A stretch of DNA of 5,589 nucleotides from an uncultured Haloferula sp. (GCA_946481625.1 CAMLOZ010000273.1:1-5589); one strand, 5' to 3'; positions 1 through 5,589 are shown, counted from the stretch's first letter. Made by a program: numbers and translations. The notes: a model not told the origin generated them from the sequence alone.

Positions 1-1
1 C

Positions 2-247
2 CTCGTCGATGACGTGCTCTTCACCGGCCGCACCATCCGCGCCGCGCTCGATGCCCTCTCCGACTACGGCCGTCCGGCGAAGGTCGAGCTTGCCACCCTG
101 ATCGACCGGGGACACCGCGAGATGCCGATCCAGCCGGATTATACCGGGATCCGCTTGGAAACATCACGACACGATCACGTGCTTGTTTCCTTGGAAGCGA
201 CCGACGGAGAAGACAAGATCGAGGTCGTCGAACGAAAACCCGACTAG
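2..247 (+). CDS. pyrR: PyrR bifunctional pyrimidine regulator / uracil phosphoribosyltransferase, C-terminal part (5' end outside window)
   Basis: The reading frame is already open at the left edge and ends at TAG (245-247), giving 81 residues. It opens with [19 protein letters not shown]. This is the type I phosphoribosyltransferase PRPP-binding loop (two acidic residues followed by the TGRT loop) in the form typical of PyrR. The following stretch, [20 protein letters not shown] and then a segment ending in [18 protein letters not shown], matches the usual PyrR C-terminus. PyrR proteins are about 170-185 residues, so roughly the last 45% is visible. Family members bind pyr mRNA or act as weak uracil phosphoribosyltransferases (uracil + PRPP to UMP + PPi) in the cytoplasm. 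The mRNA-binding surface and the 5' leader are outside, so the regulatory mechanism here cannot be judged. A GTG at 14 lies inside the PRPP loop and is not a start. The next gene begins 2 bases after the stop, and pyrB follows, which supports the pyrimidine assignment. Confidence 0.93.
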   Translation, partial: LVDDVLFTGRTIRAALDALSDYGRPAKVELATLIDRGHREMPIQPDYTGIRLETSRHDHVLVSLEATDGEDKIEVVERKPD

Positions 248-249
248 CC

Positions 250-1065
250 ATGCTTCCCCAGCGCCGGAAATCCGCCGAGGAAATCGCGAAACTCCGCGAG
301 TCGCTCGGCATTCCCGGTGCGGACTCCGAGCAGACCGGAACCGAGCCCGTACCGCCGGTCGCCTTTACGCCTCCACCTGCCCAGCCAAAGGCACCCTCAG
401 GGACAGCGCCGGTCCCGAGGAAGCCCGTAGCGTCGGAACCATCACCGGTTGTTGCTTCGGCGGGATCTCCGGATGCAGCGGGAGACGATCTGCCCGCCAT
501 GGAACAAGCGGAGCCGGGCGAATCTGCGGAAGTCCTCTCCGCCGCACCGAAGGCAGTCCGCTCGTTGCGCAAGTCCGAGCAAGTTCCCCGCGAAGCAAAG
601 CCTGCCGCCGACTCCGTCAAGGTCGTCCGGGTCGATGCTGCACCGATCCCGCAACACCGGCACAGCGATCGCGAACTGATGGAAATGCGCCGCATTCAAG
701 CGGCCCCTCCGGACCGCGCGATCTCGCACATCCGCCACCTTGCCGTGCCTTGGCCCTTGATCGCCCTGGGCTACATTTTGCCTCTGGCGGGGGCCGTGTC
801 CGCGTGGCTCGCCCATTGGTCGCCCGGCGTCCCGCCGATGGATTTCCCCGCCCAGTGGATGGCCGATCTGTCCCGCCAGCCCTGGCTCGGCAAGGCTGGC
901 TTCGGCCTGCTCTCCGGCCTTTGCGGGCTAGGCTTGGTGTTTGCAGGAGGCGTCGCTTGGAAGAAGCCGCGCTCGCGGCACCATGCCGGCTTCATCACGA
1001 TCATCGCCGTTCTCATCCTCGCCTTCGGAATCATCCACCACTTCGCACCCACCTATGGCCCGTAA
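250..1065 (+). CDS. Unrecognised three-pass membrane protein with Pro/Ala-rich N-terminal half, between pyrR and pyrB
   Basis: This is a 271-residue protein that I cannot assign to a family. ATG at 250 lies 2 bases after the pyrR stop, and TAA (1063-1065) lies inside the pyrB start region. Residues 1-20 (MLPQRRKSAEEIAKLRESLG) look like a charged amphipathic helix. Residues about 25-125 are rich in Pro, Ala, Glu and Ser and probably disordered. Residues 140-163 are charged (HSDRELMEMRR). Three hydrophobic segments follow, at about 165-188 (PWPLIALGYILPLAGAVSAW), 217-237 (FGLLSGLCGLGLVFAGG) and 246-264 (FITIIAVLILAFG). The basic runs before segment 1 and after segment 2 (WKKPRSRHH) suggest the long N-terminal half is cytoplasmic and the C-terminus is outside. 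There is no signal peptide and no clear Shine-Dalgarno sequence before the ATG, so translation is probably coupled to pyrR. Being sandwiched in a pyr operon might suggest a link to pyrimidine metabolism, but it may equally be a passenger gene. That the gene is real is well supported by the tight packing; its function is unknown. Confidence 0.8.
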   Translation: MLPQRRKSAEEIAKLRESLGIPGADSEQTGTEPVPPVAFTPPPAQPKAPSGTAPVPRKPVASEPSPVVASAGSPDAAGDDLPAMEQAEPGESAEVLSAAPKAVRSLRKSEQVPREAKPAADSVKVVRVDAAPIPQHRHSDRELMEMRRIQAAPPDRAISHIRHLAVPWPLIALGYILPLAGAVSAWLAHWSPGVPPMDFPAQWMADLSRQPWLGKAGFGLLSGLCGLGLVFAGGVAWKKPRSRHHAGFITIIAVLILAFGIIHHFAPTYGP

Positions 1066-1978
1066 GGACCTGCTCGACATCGCCTCGCTCGACCGGGAGG
1101 AGATCGATCTCCTCCTCGACCAAGCCGTTCCCTTCAAGGAACTCTTCACCCGCTCCGTCAAAAAGGTCCCCGCGCTCAAGGGCAAGTCGGTGCTGATGCT
1201 CTTCTACGAGCCGAGCACGCGCACCCATTCCTCCTTCGAAGTTGCCGCCAAGCGCCTTTCCGCGGATGTCACGAACTTCGACGTGCCGCACTCCTCGGTC
1301 GTGAAAGGCGAGTCCGTGCGCGAAACGATCGAGACCCTCCAGGCGATGCGCACCGACTTCATCGTCGTCCGCCACAAGCAGAGCGGTCTGCCGGGAATGA
1401 TCGCGCGCATGACCAAGGCCAGCGTGATCAACGCCGGCGACGGATCGCACGCGCATCCGACCCAGGGCCTGTTGGATGCCTTCACGCTCAAGGAGGTCTT
1501 TCCCGAGTTGAGCGGGAGAAAGGTCCTCATCATCGGAGACATCCTCCACAGTCGTGTCGCCCGCTCGACCAGCACGATCCTCAAGCGCCTCGGCGTCGAG
1601 GTTGCGTACTTGGGACCCGGTTCCCTGGTCCCGAAGGTCGGTCCGGAGAACATCCGCCGCTTTACCGACTACGGGGAAGCGATGAAGTGGAAGCCCGACG
1701 TGGTCTATCTCCTCCGGGTCCAGATGGAGCGCCAGGACGTGCAGTATTTTCCCAGCTTGCGCGAATATCACAAGGTTTACGGGATCACCGAGGAACGCCT
1801 GAAGCACATCGACGGCGAGGGCCTCTGGCTCATGCACCCCGGCCCCGTGAACCGCGGCGTGGAACTCTGCGACGGCGCGATGGACTACTCCCGCAGCCTC
1901 GTCAACCGCCAGGTCGAGAACGGCATCGCCGTCCGCATGGCCGTTCTCTACTGGCTGAAGCCGGAAGGGGAGGGTTGA
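1055..1978 (+). CDS. pyrB: Aspartate carbamoyltransferase catalytic subunit
   Basis: The 307-residue protein matches the normal length of the ATCase catalytic chain. It condenses carbamoyl phosphate with L-aspartate to carbamoyl aspartate, the committed step of UMP synthesis, and works as a cytoplasmic trimer. Visible motifs are the carbamoyl-phosphate loop FYEPSTRTHSSFE (S54-T57), the SSVVKGES loop whose Lys84 reaches into the neighbouring subunit's site, Arg106 in VVRHK, HPTQ at 134-137, HSRVARS with Arg167, LRVQ (Arg221, Gln223) in the aspartate-binding part, and HPGPVNRGVE at 261-270. The ATG at 1055 is chosen because MARKDLLDIASLDREEI is a normal ATCase N-terminus. A TTG start at 941 would add 38 Ser-rich residues that merely read the upstream gene in another frame. 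The start overlaps the upstream gene by 11 bases with no Shine-Dalgarno sequence, suggesting translational coupling. No pyrI or pyrC follows. STRTH replaces the commoner STRTR. Confidence 0.97.
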   Translation: MARKDLLDIASLDREEIDLLLDQAVPFKELFTRSVKKVPALKGKSVLMLFYEPSTRTHSSFEVAAKRLSADVTNFDVPHSSVVKGESVRETIETLQAMRTDFIVVRHKQSGLPGMIARMTKASVINAGDGSHAHPTQGLLDAFTLKEVFPELSGRKVLIIGDILHSRVARSTSTILKRLGVEVAYLGPGSLVPKVGPENIRRFTDYGEAMKWKPDVVYLLRVQMERQDVQYFPSLREYHKVYGITEERLKHIDGEGLWLMHPGPVNRGVELCDGAMDYSRSLVNRQVENGIAVRMAVLYWLKPEGEG

Positions 1979-1988
1979 CGGCCTGGGC

Positions 1989-2105
1989 CATCGCGATGCG
2001 GACCCGGATCAAAGCCCGGGTCCGCATGCGGTTATTCCAGATGGTCCGCGGAAGCGCCCGGCGATATCGCCCCACGCTTTCCCCTGCGATAGGCGTTCTC
2101 AGGGG
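1989..2105. other. Palindrome-dense convergent intergenic region
   Basis: Besides the 12-bp hairpin, this short stretch contains several perfect palindromes: CATCGCGATG (1989-1998), CCGCATGCGG (2022-2031), TCCGCGGA (2045-2052) and GGCGATATCGCC (2060-2071). There is also an interrupted repeat, CCCCTG (2081-2086) with CAGGGG (2100-2105), which spans the stop codon of the reverse-strand gene and could form a 6-bp stem with a 13-base loop at that mRNA's 3' end. No start codon with a plausible gene is seen here. The palindromes may end or stabilise the two converging transcripts, or bind a dimeric protein; the sequence does not decide. Confidence 0.45.
1996..2027 (+). terminator. Perfect 12-bp hairpin after pyrB, probable terminator
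   Basis: The left arm ATGCGGACCCGG (1996-2007) pairs perfectly with CCGGGTCCGCAT (2016-2027) around an 8-base loop (ATCAAAGC). The stem starts 18 bases after the pyrB stop, where an operon terminator would sit. The bases after it on the + strand are GCGGTTATTCC, so there is no real U-tract and it is not a textbook intrinsic terminator. It could act with Rho, stabilise the mRNA 3' end, or serve both converging transcripts. On the - strand the far side lacks a T-run too. The fold is certain; the role is inferred. Confidence 0.55.
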
Positions 2106-5100
2106 TACGAACCGTGGAGTTGACCGAACAGCCTGCCGCCCGCCGCGTTGGCCTTCGGCAGCCGGACTTCGATCAAATCGAAGTCCGCCGACGAGCCGCC
2201 GTCTTCCGTGACATCGACGACCACGCCGTTCCCATCCGGACCGGAATCGCCTGTACCGATCGGGACCGTGTTCCAAGTGGCGAGTCCGTTCCCCCAGCGG
2301 AAGTTCAGGGTCGAGTCGTTCTCCGAGGCGTCGAAACGCTCGAAGGTGAATACCAGTTCGGTCGCCGTTTCGCTGGACGTCACCAGGTCGCCGTCGAAGG
2401 CCATCGGATTGCCACCGAGTTGATACTCGAGAAGGTTGTGATACGGATCGCCTTCCGGATTGTCTTCGGCACCATCGTTCACTCCGGCCGTGAGACCGGC
2501 GGCTCCCGACCAAGCGGTGTATCCCGGCAAGGTCCCGACAAAACCGAGGACCCCCGTGGCTTCATCGAACTGATAGTTCCCGTCGCCGCTGGTCCACACC
2601 CGCGAGCCGACCGCTCCGCCGTCCGGCGTGAAGCCCGATCCGGCGACCGTGAAGCCGGGATCGAAGGCGGGGGTCATGGTAAGGAGATTCCACGTCGTGG
2701 AACCCGCCGTGGGCGTCGCCGCCGCCAAGTCGATGTTGAAGGTTCCGGCGAGGGTGAGGGTGCCGGTCCCCCCGACCGAATTGGTCATTCCCCCGGCCTG
2801 GGGCGAGAGGTTGTAAACGCTGCCAGTGCCCGGATTCAACACGCCGTGAACGACCAAGCTGGCCGTCGGGTTCATGGTGATATTGCCGGACCAGGTGTTG
2901 GTCGCGTTGGTGAAGACGACCTGCCGGATCGCCGTGGCATTGCCGTCCAAGGTAAGCCCGCCGCCGCCGGTGACCTTTGCTGACACGACCAAGGTGCCGT
3001 TGTCGGCGAACAAGACCGATGGATCGTATACGGCGGCCTCTCCAGCCAGGGTGATGGGGTTCCCATCCTCGGCTTGGCGCACCGTGGCGCCATCGAGGAC
3101 GTAATTGGCCTGCGCGACGCTATTGGAGCCCTTCAGCCAGAACTGGCCGTCGGCAATCGCCAGCGTGGTTCCTGCGAAAACGGTGGTCTGATTGGCGACG
3201 GCCGGGCTCCGCAGAATCAAACCGTTCACCAGATAGTTCTTGCCGGCGACCGGAGCTGCCCCGCCTGTCCAGTTCGTTCCCGTATTGAAGGAGGTCGTGC
3301 CGAAACCATCGGTAGTGGCTAGCGGGATGCCGTCGTAGATGCCATCGTCGTTGATATCCCTGACATCGTTCGCGTCGGTCGGATCGGTGCCGTCCGCGAA
3401 TTCGTCGGCGTGGGTAGCGTCGTCGTTGTCGAAATCATTGGTCCCATTGAAGGCCAGATAGGATGCCCCGAGATGTGGTTGGAAGAAAACGTACTCCCAG
3501 TAGTCGGGCAAGAGATCGGCGTCGGTATCCCGGCCTGAGTATTCGTCGAGGGGATTGAAACCACCGTCGAACTCTTCAAGGTCGGTGTCGAGGTCACCGT
3601 CGAAATTGGTGTTGGAGGCGGAATTCAGGGTGGTCTCGGCAGTCGTCAGATTGCCGAACCAGATCTGCTCCCAGCCGTCGGAGATGCCGTCTCCATCAAG
3701 GTCGGGGCTTGAGTTCTGATCGGCCGGGTTGGTGCCGTTGGTTTCCTCGACCTCGTTGCTGGCGGAGTCACCGTCCGGATCGTCGCTTCCAAGCTGGAGG
3801 AGATTCCTGAAATACTGCATTTCCCAAGCGTCCGCGAGGTTGTCCTTGTCGCTGTCCACCCCCGTCGAGAGGATGTCGTCGGGATGAGTCTCCGCGGCGA
3901 ACTCGATGTCGTCGGATTCGCCGTCACCGTCCGAATCGACGCCCGCGGTCGCGGTGCTGAGATTGCCGAAACGGGCGGTTTCCCATGCATCGGGGAAGCC
4001 GTCCGCGTCGACGTCGGAACGGTTGATGTTGTCCGGGCCGAGCAGTTGGAACAGTTCGCGTTCGGTTTCGCTCAAGGAGCCCTTCCAGATGCGCACCTCG
4101 TCGTAGGTGGCGAAAGCCGTGTTATCCGCATACAAGGAACGTCCCAACGTGCATGCACTGTCCAGAAGGGCCCGCAAATCCGTGCCGCTGCCCGTATTGA
4201 AAGTGCCCTTGGCCCCATACAAGGGGTGGCCCGCAGCCTGGCTGCCGTTCGACGGAGCGGAGTACCAGGTGACCTGCGCACCGGTCGTGATCGCGCCGTT
4301 GGTGAAGACCGCCGGAACGATGGTCATCACGATGTGGTAGGAAACCCCCGCGACGTACGGGGAGTTCCCGGGAGTCCACGAGGCGGCGGGTTCCCAGGCA
4401 ACCTGGTCGGTGTTGATGTCCGTGCCCTGGCTCCAGGTCATGCGCAGCGATTCGTTGGGGCCGGGATTGGTCCCATCGTCCACTCCGAAGTCGAAGATGC
4501 GGCTCCAATTCCGGACCCCTTCCTGGGTCGCCCACAGTTCGATCGTGACCGGCGTGACACCTCCGGACTGAAGTTCGCTGAGGAGGTTGTTGCCGAGAAG
4601 GATGTAGTCGCTGGTGGCCTTGGCCCCGCCGAAGAGTTGGAGACCGGTGGGACTCATGCTCGATGAAAGACCGACGTTGAGCGCGTCATCGTTGGCGATC
4701 TGCGCGTCGCTCTCCCCGACTGAATCGGCGAGGTTGCCGCTGAAGCTCCAGCGGTGGGCAAGCGTGGCCGCGCCGGGAGCCCATGCCGCATCCTGAGGAT
4801 CCGCTCCTGCCTGGAATTCTTCGAGATTTGTGAATCCGTCGGCATCGGCATGATTTGCCGAGTCGTCGGTACCGACGACCAGACCGTGGGCGGTTTCCCA
4901 ACCGTCGCCCATCAAATCGTTGTCGGTATCGGGCCAGGCACTTGAGTTGGTTGGCGAGGTGCTGGCGGTGATCTCATCCAAGTTGGTGGCGTAGTCGCCA
5001 TCGAAGTCGCCGCCCGGTGTCTGACTGAGGTTGCCAAAGTGCGCGGTCTCGACGGCATCCGAAAAATTGTCGCCATCAACATCCCCGGGGACCGATGCGG

Positions 5101-5589
5101 CACTGGTCGGATCGGAGCTGTTCACGCCGCCGTTGAACTCGGCGGAGTCGGAATGACCATCGCCATCCCAGTCGCCCGATCCGTCACCGGACCCGGAGGG
5201 GGTGGTGATCGTCCCGTTGAGTTGGCTGAGGTCTGTGATGGCATCCCATGCGAGTTCCCATTCGTCGGTCAAGCCGTCGTCGTCCGAGTCCGGGTCGCCG
5301 AGTTGGACGAAAGCCAAGGAGACCTCGCCATCGGCACCGGCAGTCCATCCGAGCGTTTTGGTGCCGGCCGGGCCCGCGGAGCCGTGGCCACGGCACAGCG
5401 CTCCGCCGCCGATCCCGCCGTTGATGTCGAACACTGCCGCATTGGCACCCGGAATGATCGAGCCGGATCCGGGAACCGTTCCAGCGCCGGTGCTGTTGTT
5501 GATCCCCTTGAAATTGACGACGAATTTGTCCGCGCCCGTTGTGGTGATCGTCGCGCCTGTTCCCGCGTCGATCGAAGCAGCACCGCCGG
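2099..5589 (-). CDS. Large repeat-rich probable surface/secreted protein: calcium-loop repeats, LamG-like domain, beta-strand region (N-terminus outside window)
   Basis: The frame is open from the right edge to TGA (2099-2101), giving at least 1162 residues. A GTG at 5434 is internal, because the frame continues upstream without a stop. Numbering from the first complete codon (5585-5587), the layout is as follows. Residues 1-97 are Gly/Thr/Ala-rich and unassigned (includes DKFVVNFKGIN). Residues 98-264 are the first array of D-x-D-x-D-G calcium loops. Residues about 275-517 are a LamG/concanavalin-like domain. Residues 525-754 are a second calcium-loop array. Residues about 759-1016 are a Gly/Thr/Asn-rich beta-strand region like those of autotransporter-type passenger proteins. 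Residues 1017-1162 are a C-terminal module. Only two cysteines are seen (65, 479), and aspartate is very abundant, as in calcium-stabilised extracellular proteins. No beta-barrel translocator, LPXTG or PEP-CTERM helix is visible at the C-terminus. Export to the surface or medium and binding to a glycan or surface are inferences; no catalytic motif was recognised. It converges on pyrB and is probably its own transcription unit. Confidence 0.9.
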   Translation of the reverse strand, partial: GGAASIDAGTGATITTTGADKFVVNFKGINNSTGAGTVPGSGSIIPGANAAVFDINGGIGGGALCRGHGSAGPAGTKTLGWTAGADGEVSLAFVQLGDPDSDDDGLTDEWELAWDAITDLSQLNGTITTPSGSGDGSGDWDGDGHSDSAEFNGGVNSSDPTSAASVPGDVDGDNFSDAVETAHFGNLSQTPGGDFDGDYATNLDEITASTSPTNSSAWPDTDNDLMGDGWETAHGLVVGTDDSANHADADGFTNLEEFQAGADPQDAAWAPGAATLAHRWSFSGNLADSVGESDAQIANDDALNVGLSSSMSPTGLQLFGGAKATSDYILLGNNLLSELQSGGVTPVTIELWATQEGVRNWSRIFDFGVDDGTNPGPNESLRMTWSQGTDINTDQVAWEPAASWTPGNSPYVAGVSYHIVMTIVPAVFTNGAITTGAQVTWYSAPSNGSQAAGHPLYGAKGTFNTGSGTDLRALLDSACTLGRSLYADNTAFATYDEVRIWKGSLSETERELFQLLGPDNINRSDVDADGFPDAWETARFGNLSTATAGVDSDGDGESDDIEFAAETHPDDILSTGVDSDKDNLADAWEMQYFRNLLQLGSDDPDGDSASNEVEETNGTNPADQNSSPDLDGDGISDGWEQIWFGNLTTAETTLNSASNTNFDGDLDTDLEEFDGGFNPLDEYSGRDTDADLLPDYWEYVFFQPHLGASYLAFNGTNDFDNDDATHADEFADGTDPTDANDVRDINDDGIYDGIPLATTDGFGTTSFNTGTNWTGGAAPVAGKNYLVNGLILRSPAVANQTTVFAGTTLAIADGQFWLKGSNSVAQANYVLDGATVRQAEDGNPITLAGEAAVYDPSVLFADNGTLVVSAKVTGGGGLTLDGNATAIRQVVFTNATNTWSGNITMNPTASLVVHGVLNPGTGSVYNLSPQAGGMTNSVGGTGTLTLAGTFNIDLAAATPTAGSTTWNLLTMTPAFDPGFTVAGSGFTPDGGAVGSRVWTSGDGNYQFDEATGVLGFVGTLPGYTAWSGAAGLTAGVNDGAEDNPEGDPYHNLLEYQLGGNPMAFDGDLVTSSETATELVFTFERFDASENDSTLNFRWGNGLATWNTVPIGTGDSGPDGNGVVVDVTEDGGSSADFDLIEVRLPKANAAGGRLFGQLHGSYP
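2102..2539 (-). other. C-terminal module of the large surface protein
   Basis: Encodes residues 1017-1162. It holds the linker TLPGYTAWSGAAGL, a segment NPEGDPYHNLLEYQLGGNP where many relatives have a D-x-D-G-D-x-x-x-N-x-x-E calcium loop, then a beta-rich stretch (TELVFTFERFDASEND, LNFRWGNGLATW, DLIEVRLPKANAAGGRLFGQ) ending in HGSYP. From general knowledge, modules of this pattern recur at the C-terminus of many verrucomicrobial LamG or autotransporter-repeat proteins, which would fit a sorting or anchoring role. That role is an inference. The calcium loop is degenerate here (NPEGDP instead of DxDGD). Confidence 0.5.
2540..3313 (-). other. Autotransporter-type beta-strand (beta-solenoid-like) region of the large surface protein
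   Basis: Encodes residues about 759-1016. It starts with TTSFNTGTNWTGGAAPVAGK, a signature I associate with the entry to beta-strand passenger regions in verrucomicrobial proteins. It continues with short strands rich in Gly, Thr, Asn and Val, such as GGGGLTLDGN, TNTWSGNITMNPTASLVVHG and VGGTGTLTLAGTFNIDL. These resemble the autotransporter-associated beta-strand repeat (the WSG-N-I-T and G-G-L-T-L-x-G patterns). Such segments normally form a right-handed beta-solenoid. Only one clear copy of the WSGNIT motif is present, so the solenoid, if real, is short. No Asp/His/Glu catalytic arrangement of a polysaccharide lyase was recognised. Confidence 0.65.
3326..4015 (-). repeat. Second, regular array of bipartite calcium-loop repeats (about 51-58 residues each)
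   Basis: Encodes residues 525-754. Four units start at residues 525, 578, 629 and 687, with a truncated fifth at 744 (DINDDGIYDGI). Each full unit has a first loop plus aromatic helix (DVDADGFPDAWETARFGNL, DSDKDNLADAWEMQYFRNL, DLDGDGISDGWEQIWFGNL, DTDADLLPDYWEYVFF). After a variable spacer comes a second loop ending near a Pro (DSDGDGESDDIEF, DDPDGDSASNEVEETNGTNP, NFDGDLDTDLEEFDGGFNP, DFDNDDATHADEFADGTDP). Spacing is 51-58 residues (153-174 bp). Such units are familiar in Verrucomicrobiota and Planctomycetota secreted proteins, where they probably form rigid calcium-dependent stalks. Confidence 0.85.
4037..4765 (-). other. LamG / concanavalin A-like lectin-glucanase domain within the large surface protein
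   Basis: Encodes residues about 275-517. It begins LAHRWSFSGNLADSVG, the typical first strand of LamG-like (laminin G / pentraxin superfamily) jelly rolls in bacterial surface proteins. It continues through VTIELWATQEGVRNWSRIFDFG, the usual core strand with a conserved Trp, and closes with FATYDEVRIWKGSLSETERE, the standard last strand (DEVRIW) followed by the short 'lse' helix. Length (about 240 residues) is at the long end, with extra loops around 370-470. Family members bind sugars or proteins and often use calcium. No hydrolase active-site motif was seen, so binding is more likely than catalysis. Confidence 0.8.
4796..5296 (-). repeat. First array of thrombospondin type 3-like calcium-loop repeats
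   Basis: Encodes residues 98-264 of the large reverse-strand protein. Loops in order are DPDSDDDGLTDEWE, GDWDGDGHSDSAEF, GDVDGDNFSDAVETAHFGNL, GDFDGDYATNLDEI, DTDNDLMGDGWETAHG and NHADADGFTNLEEF. The alternating Asp/Asn/Gly pattern is the calcium-coordinating loop of thrombospondin type 3 or EF-hand-like repeats. From the third loop on, loops come in pairs: one followed by an (A/W)E-containing helix, then about 20-25 residues later one followed by N-L-(D/E)-E. This array is less regular than the second, and the fifth loop has a shifted glycine. The repeats are diverged at both protein and DNA level. Confidence 0.82.

Noticed and set aside
21..695. A 224-codon open frame on the - strand opposite pyrR and the membrane protein gene
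   Set aside because: Low-complexity Arg/Ser/Gly-rich translation, typical of antisense frames in GC-rich DNA, and fully opposite well-supported genes.
941..1054. A longer pyrB starting at TTG 941
   Set aside because: The extra 38 residues are Ser-rich read-through of the upstream membrane-protein gene in another frame and match no ATCase N-terminus; ATG 1055 gives the normal length.
1031..1837. A 268-codon open frame on the - strand opposite pyrB
   Set aside because: It mirrors the codon pattern of pyrB and has no recognisable motif; pyrB itself is certain.
2114..2983. A 289-codon open frame on the + strand inside the large reverse gene
   Set aside because: Arg/Gly-rich shadow of the Asp/Gly/Thr-rich coding strand; the reverse frame shows clear domains throughout this interval.
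3326..5296. Aspartate-rich repeats as a DNA-level tandem repeat or CRISPR-like array
   Set aside because: Unit spacing varies (153-174 bp and more) and nucleotide identity between units is low; conservation is at the protein level only.
5432..5434. GTG as the start codon of the large reverse gene
   Set aside because: The same frame stays open for another 51 codons to the window edge, there is no ribosome binding site or signal peptide at this point, and the residues before it look like ordinary protein of the same composition.

Overview
The window reads as chromosomal DNA from a high-GC bacterium, most likely a member of the Verrucomicrobiota (Luteolibacter/Haloferula-like). That placement is an inference. 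It rests on the architecture of the large reverse-strand gene: aspartate-rich calcium-loop repeats of the form D-x-D-x-D-G...WE...FGNL, a LamG-like domain, an autotransporter-type beta-strand region, and a C-terminal module ending in 'NLLEYQLGGNP...FTFERFDAS...' No rRNA, tRNA, CRISPR array, insertion sequence or integrase is visible.

Left part (1-1978, + strand): a compact pyrimidine-biosynthesis cluster. It opens with the C-terminal part of pyrR, which carries the PRPP-binding loop. Two bases later a 271-residue protein starts; I do not recognise it. It has a long Pro/Ala-rich hydrophilic N-terminal half and three predicted membrane segments. Its last 11 bases overlap the start of pyrB, which encodes a full-length aspartate carbamoyltransferase catalytic chain with the active-site motifs in place. 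The three genes are almost certainly co-transcribed. PyrR senses or uses PRPP/UMP and PyrB commits carbamoyl phosphate to pyrimidines; the membrane protein between them has no obvious pathway role.

Middle (1979-2098): a 120-bp intergenic gap between convergent genes. It holds a perfect 12-bp-stem hairpin just after pyrB, probably a terminator, and several further perfect palindromes. pyrC, often next to pyrB, is not present here.

Right part (2099-5589, - strand): one very large gene, open through the right edge, so its N-terminus and any signal peptide lie outside. At least 1162 residues are encoded. In order they are a Gly/Thr/Ala-rich N-terminal segment, a first array of calcium-loop repeats, a LamG/concanavalin-like domain, a second and more regular array, a beta-solenoid-like region, and a conserved-looking C-terminal module. 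It looks like a secreted or cell-surface protein that binds glycans or surfaces. It is unrelated in function to the pyr genes and simply abuts them tail to tail.
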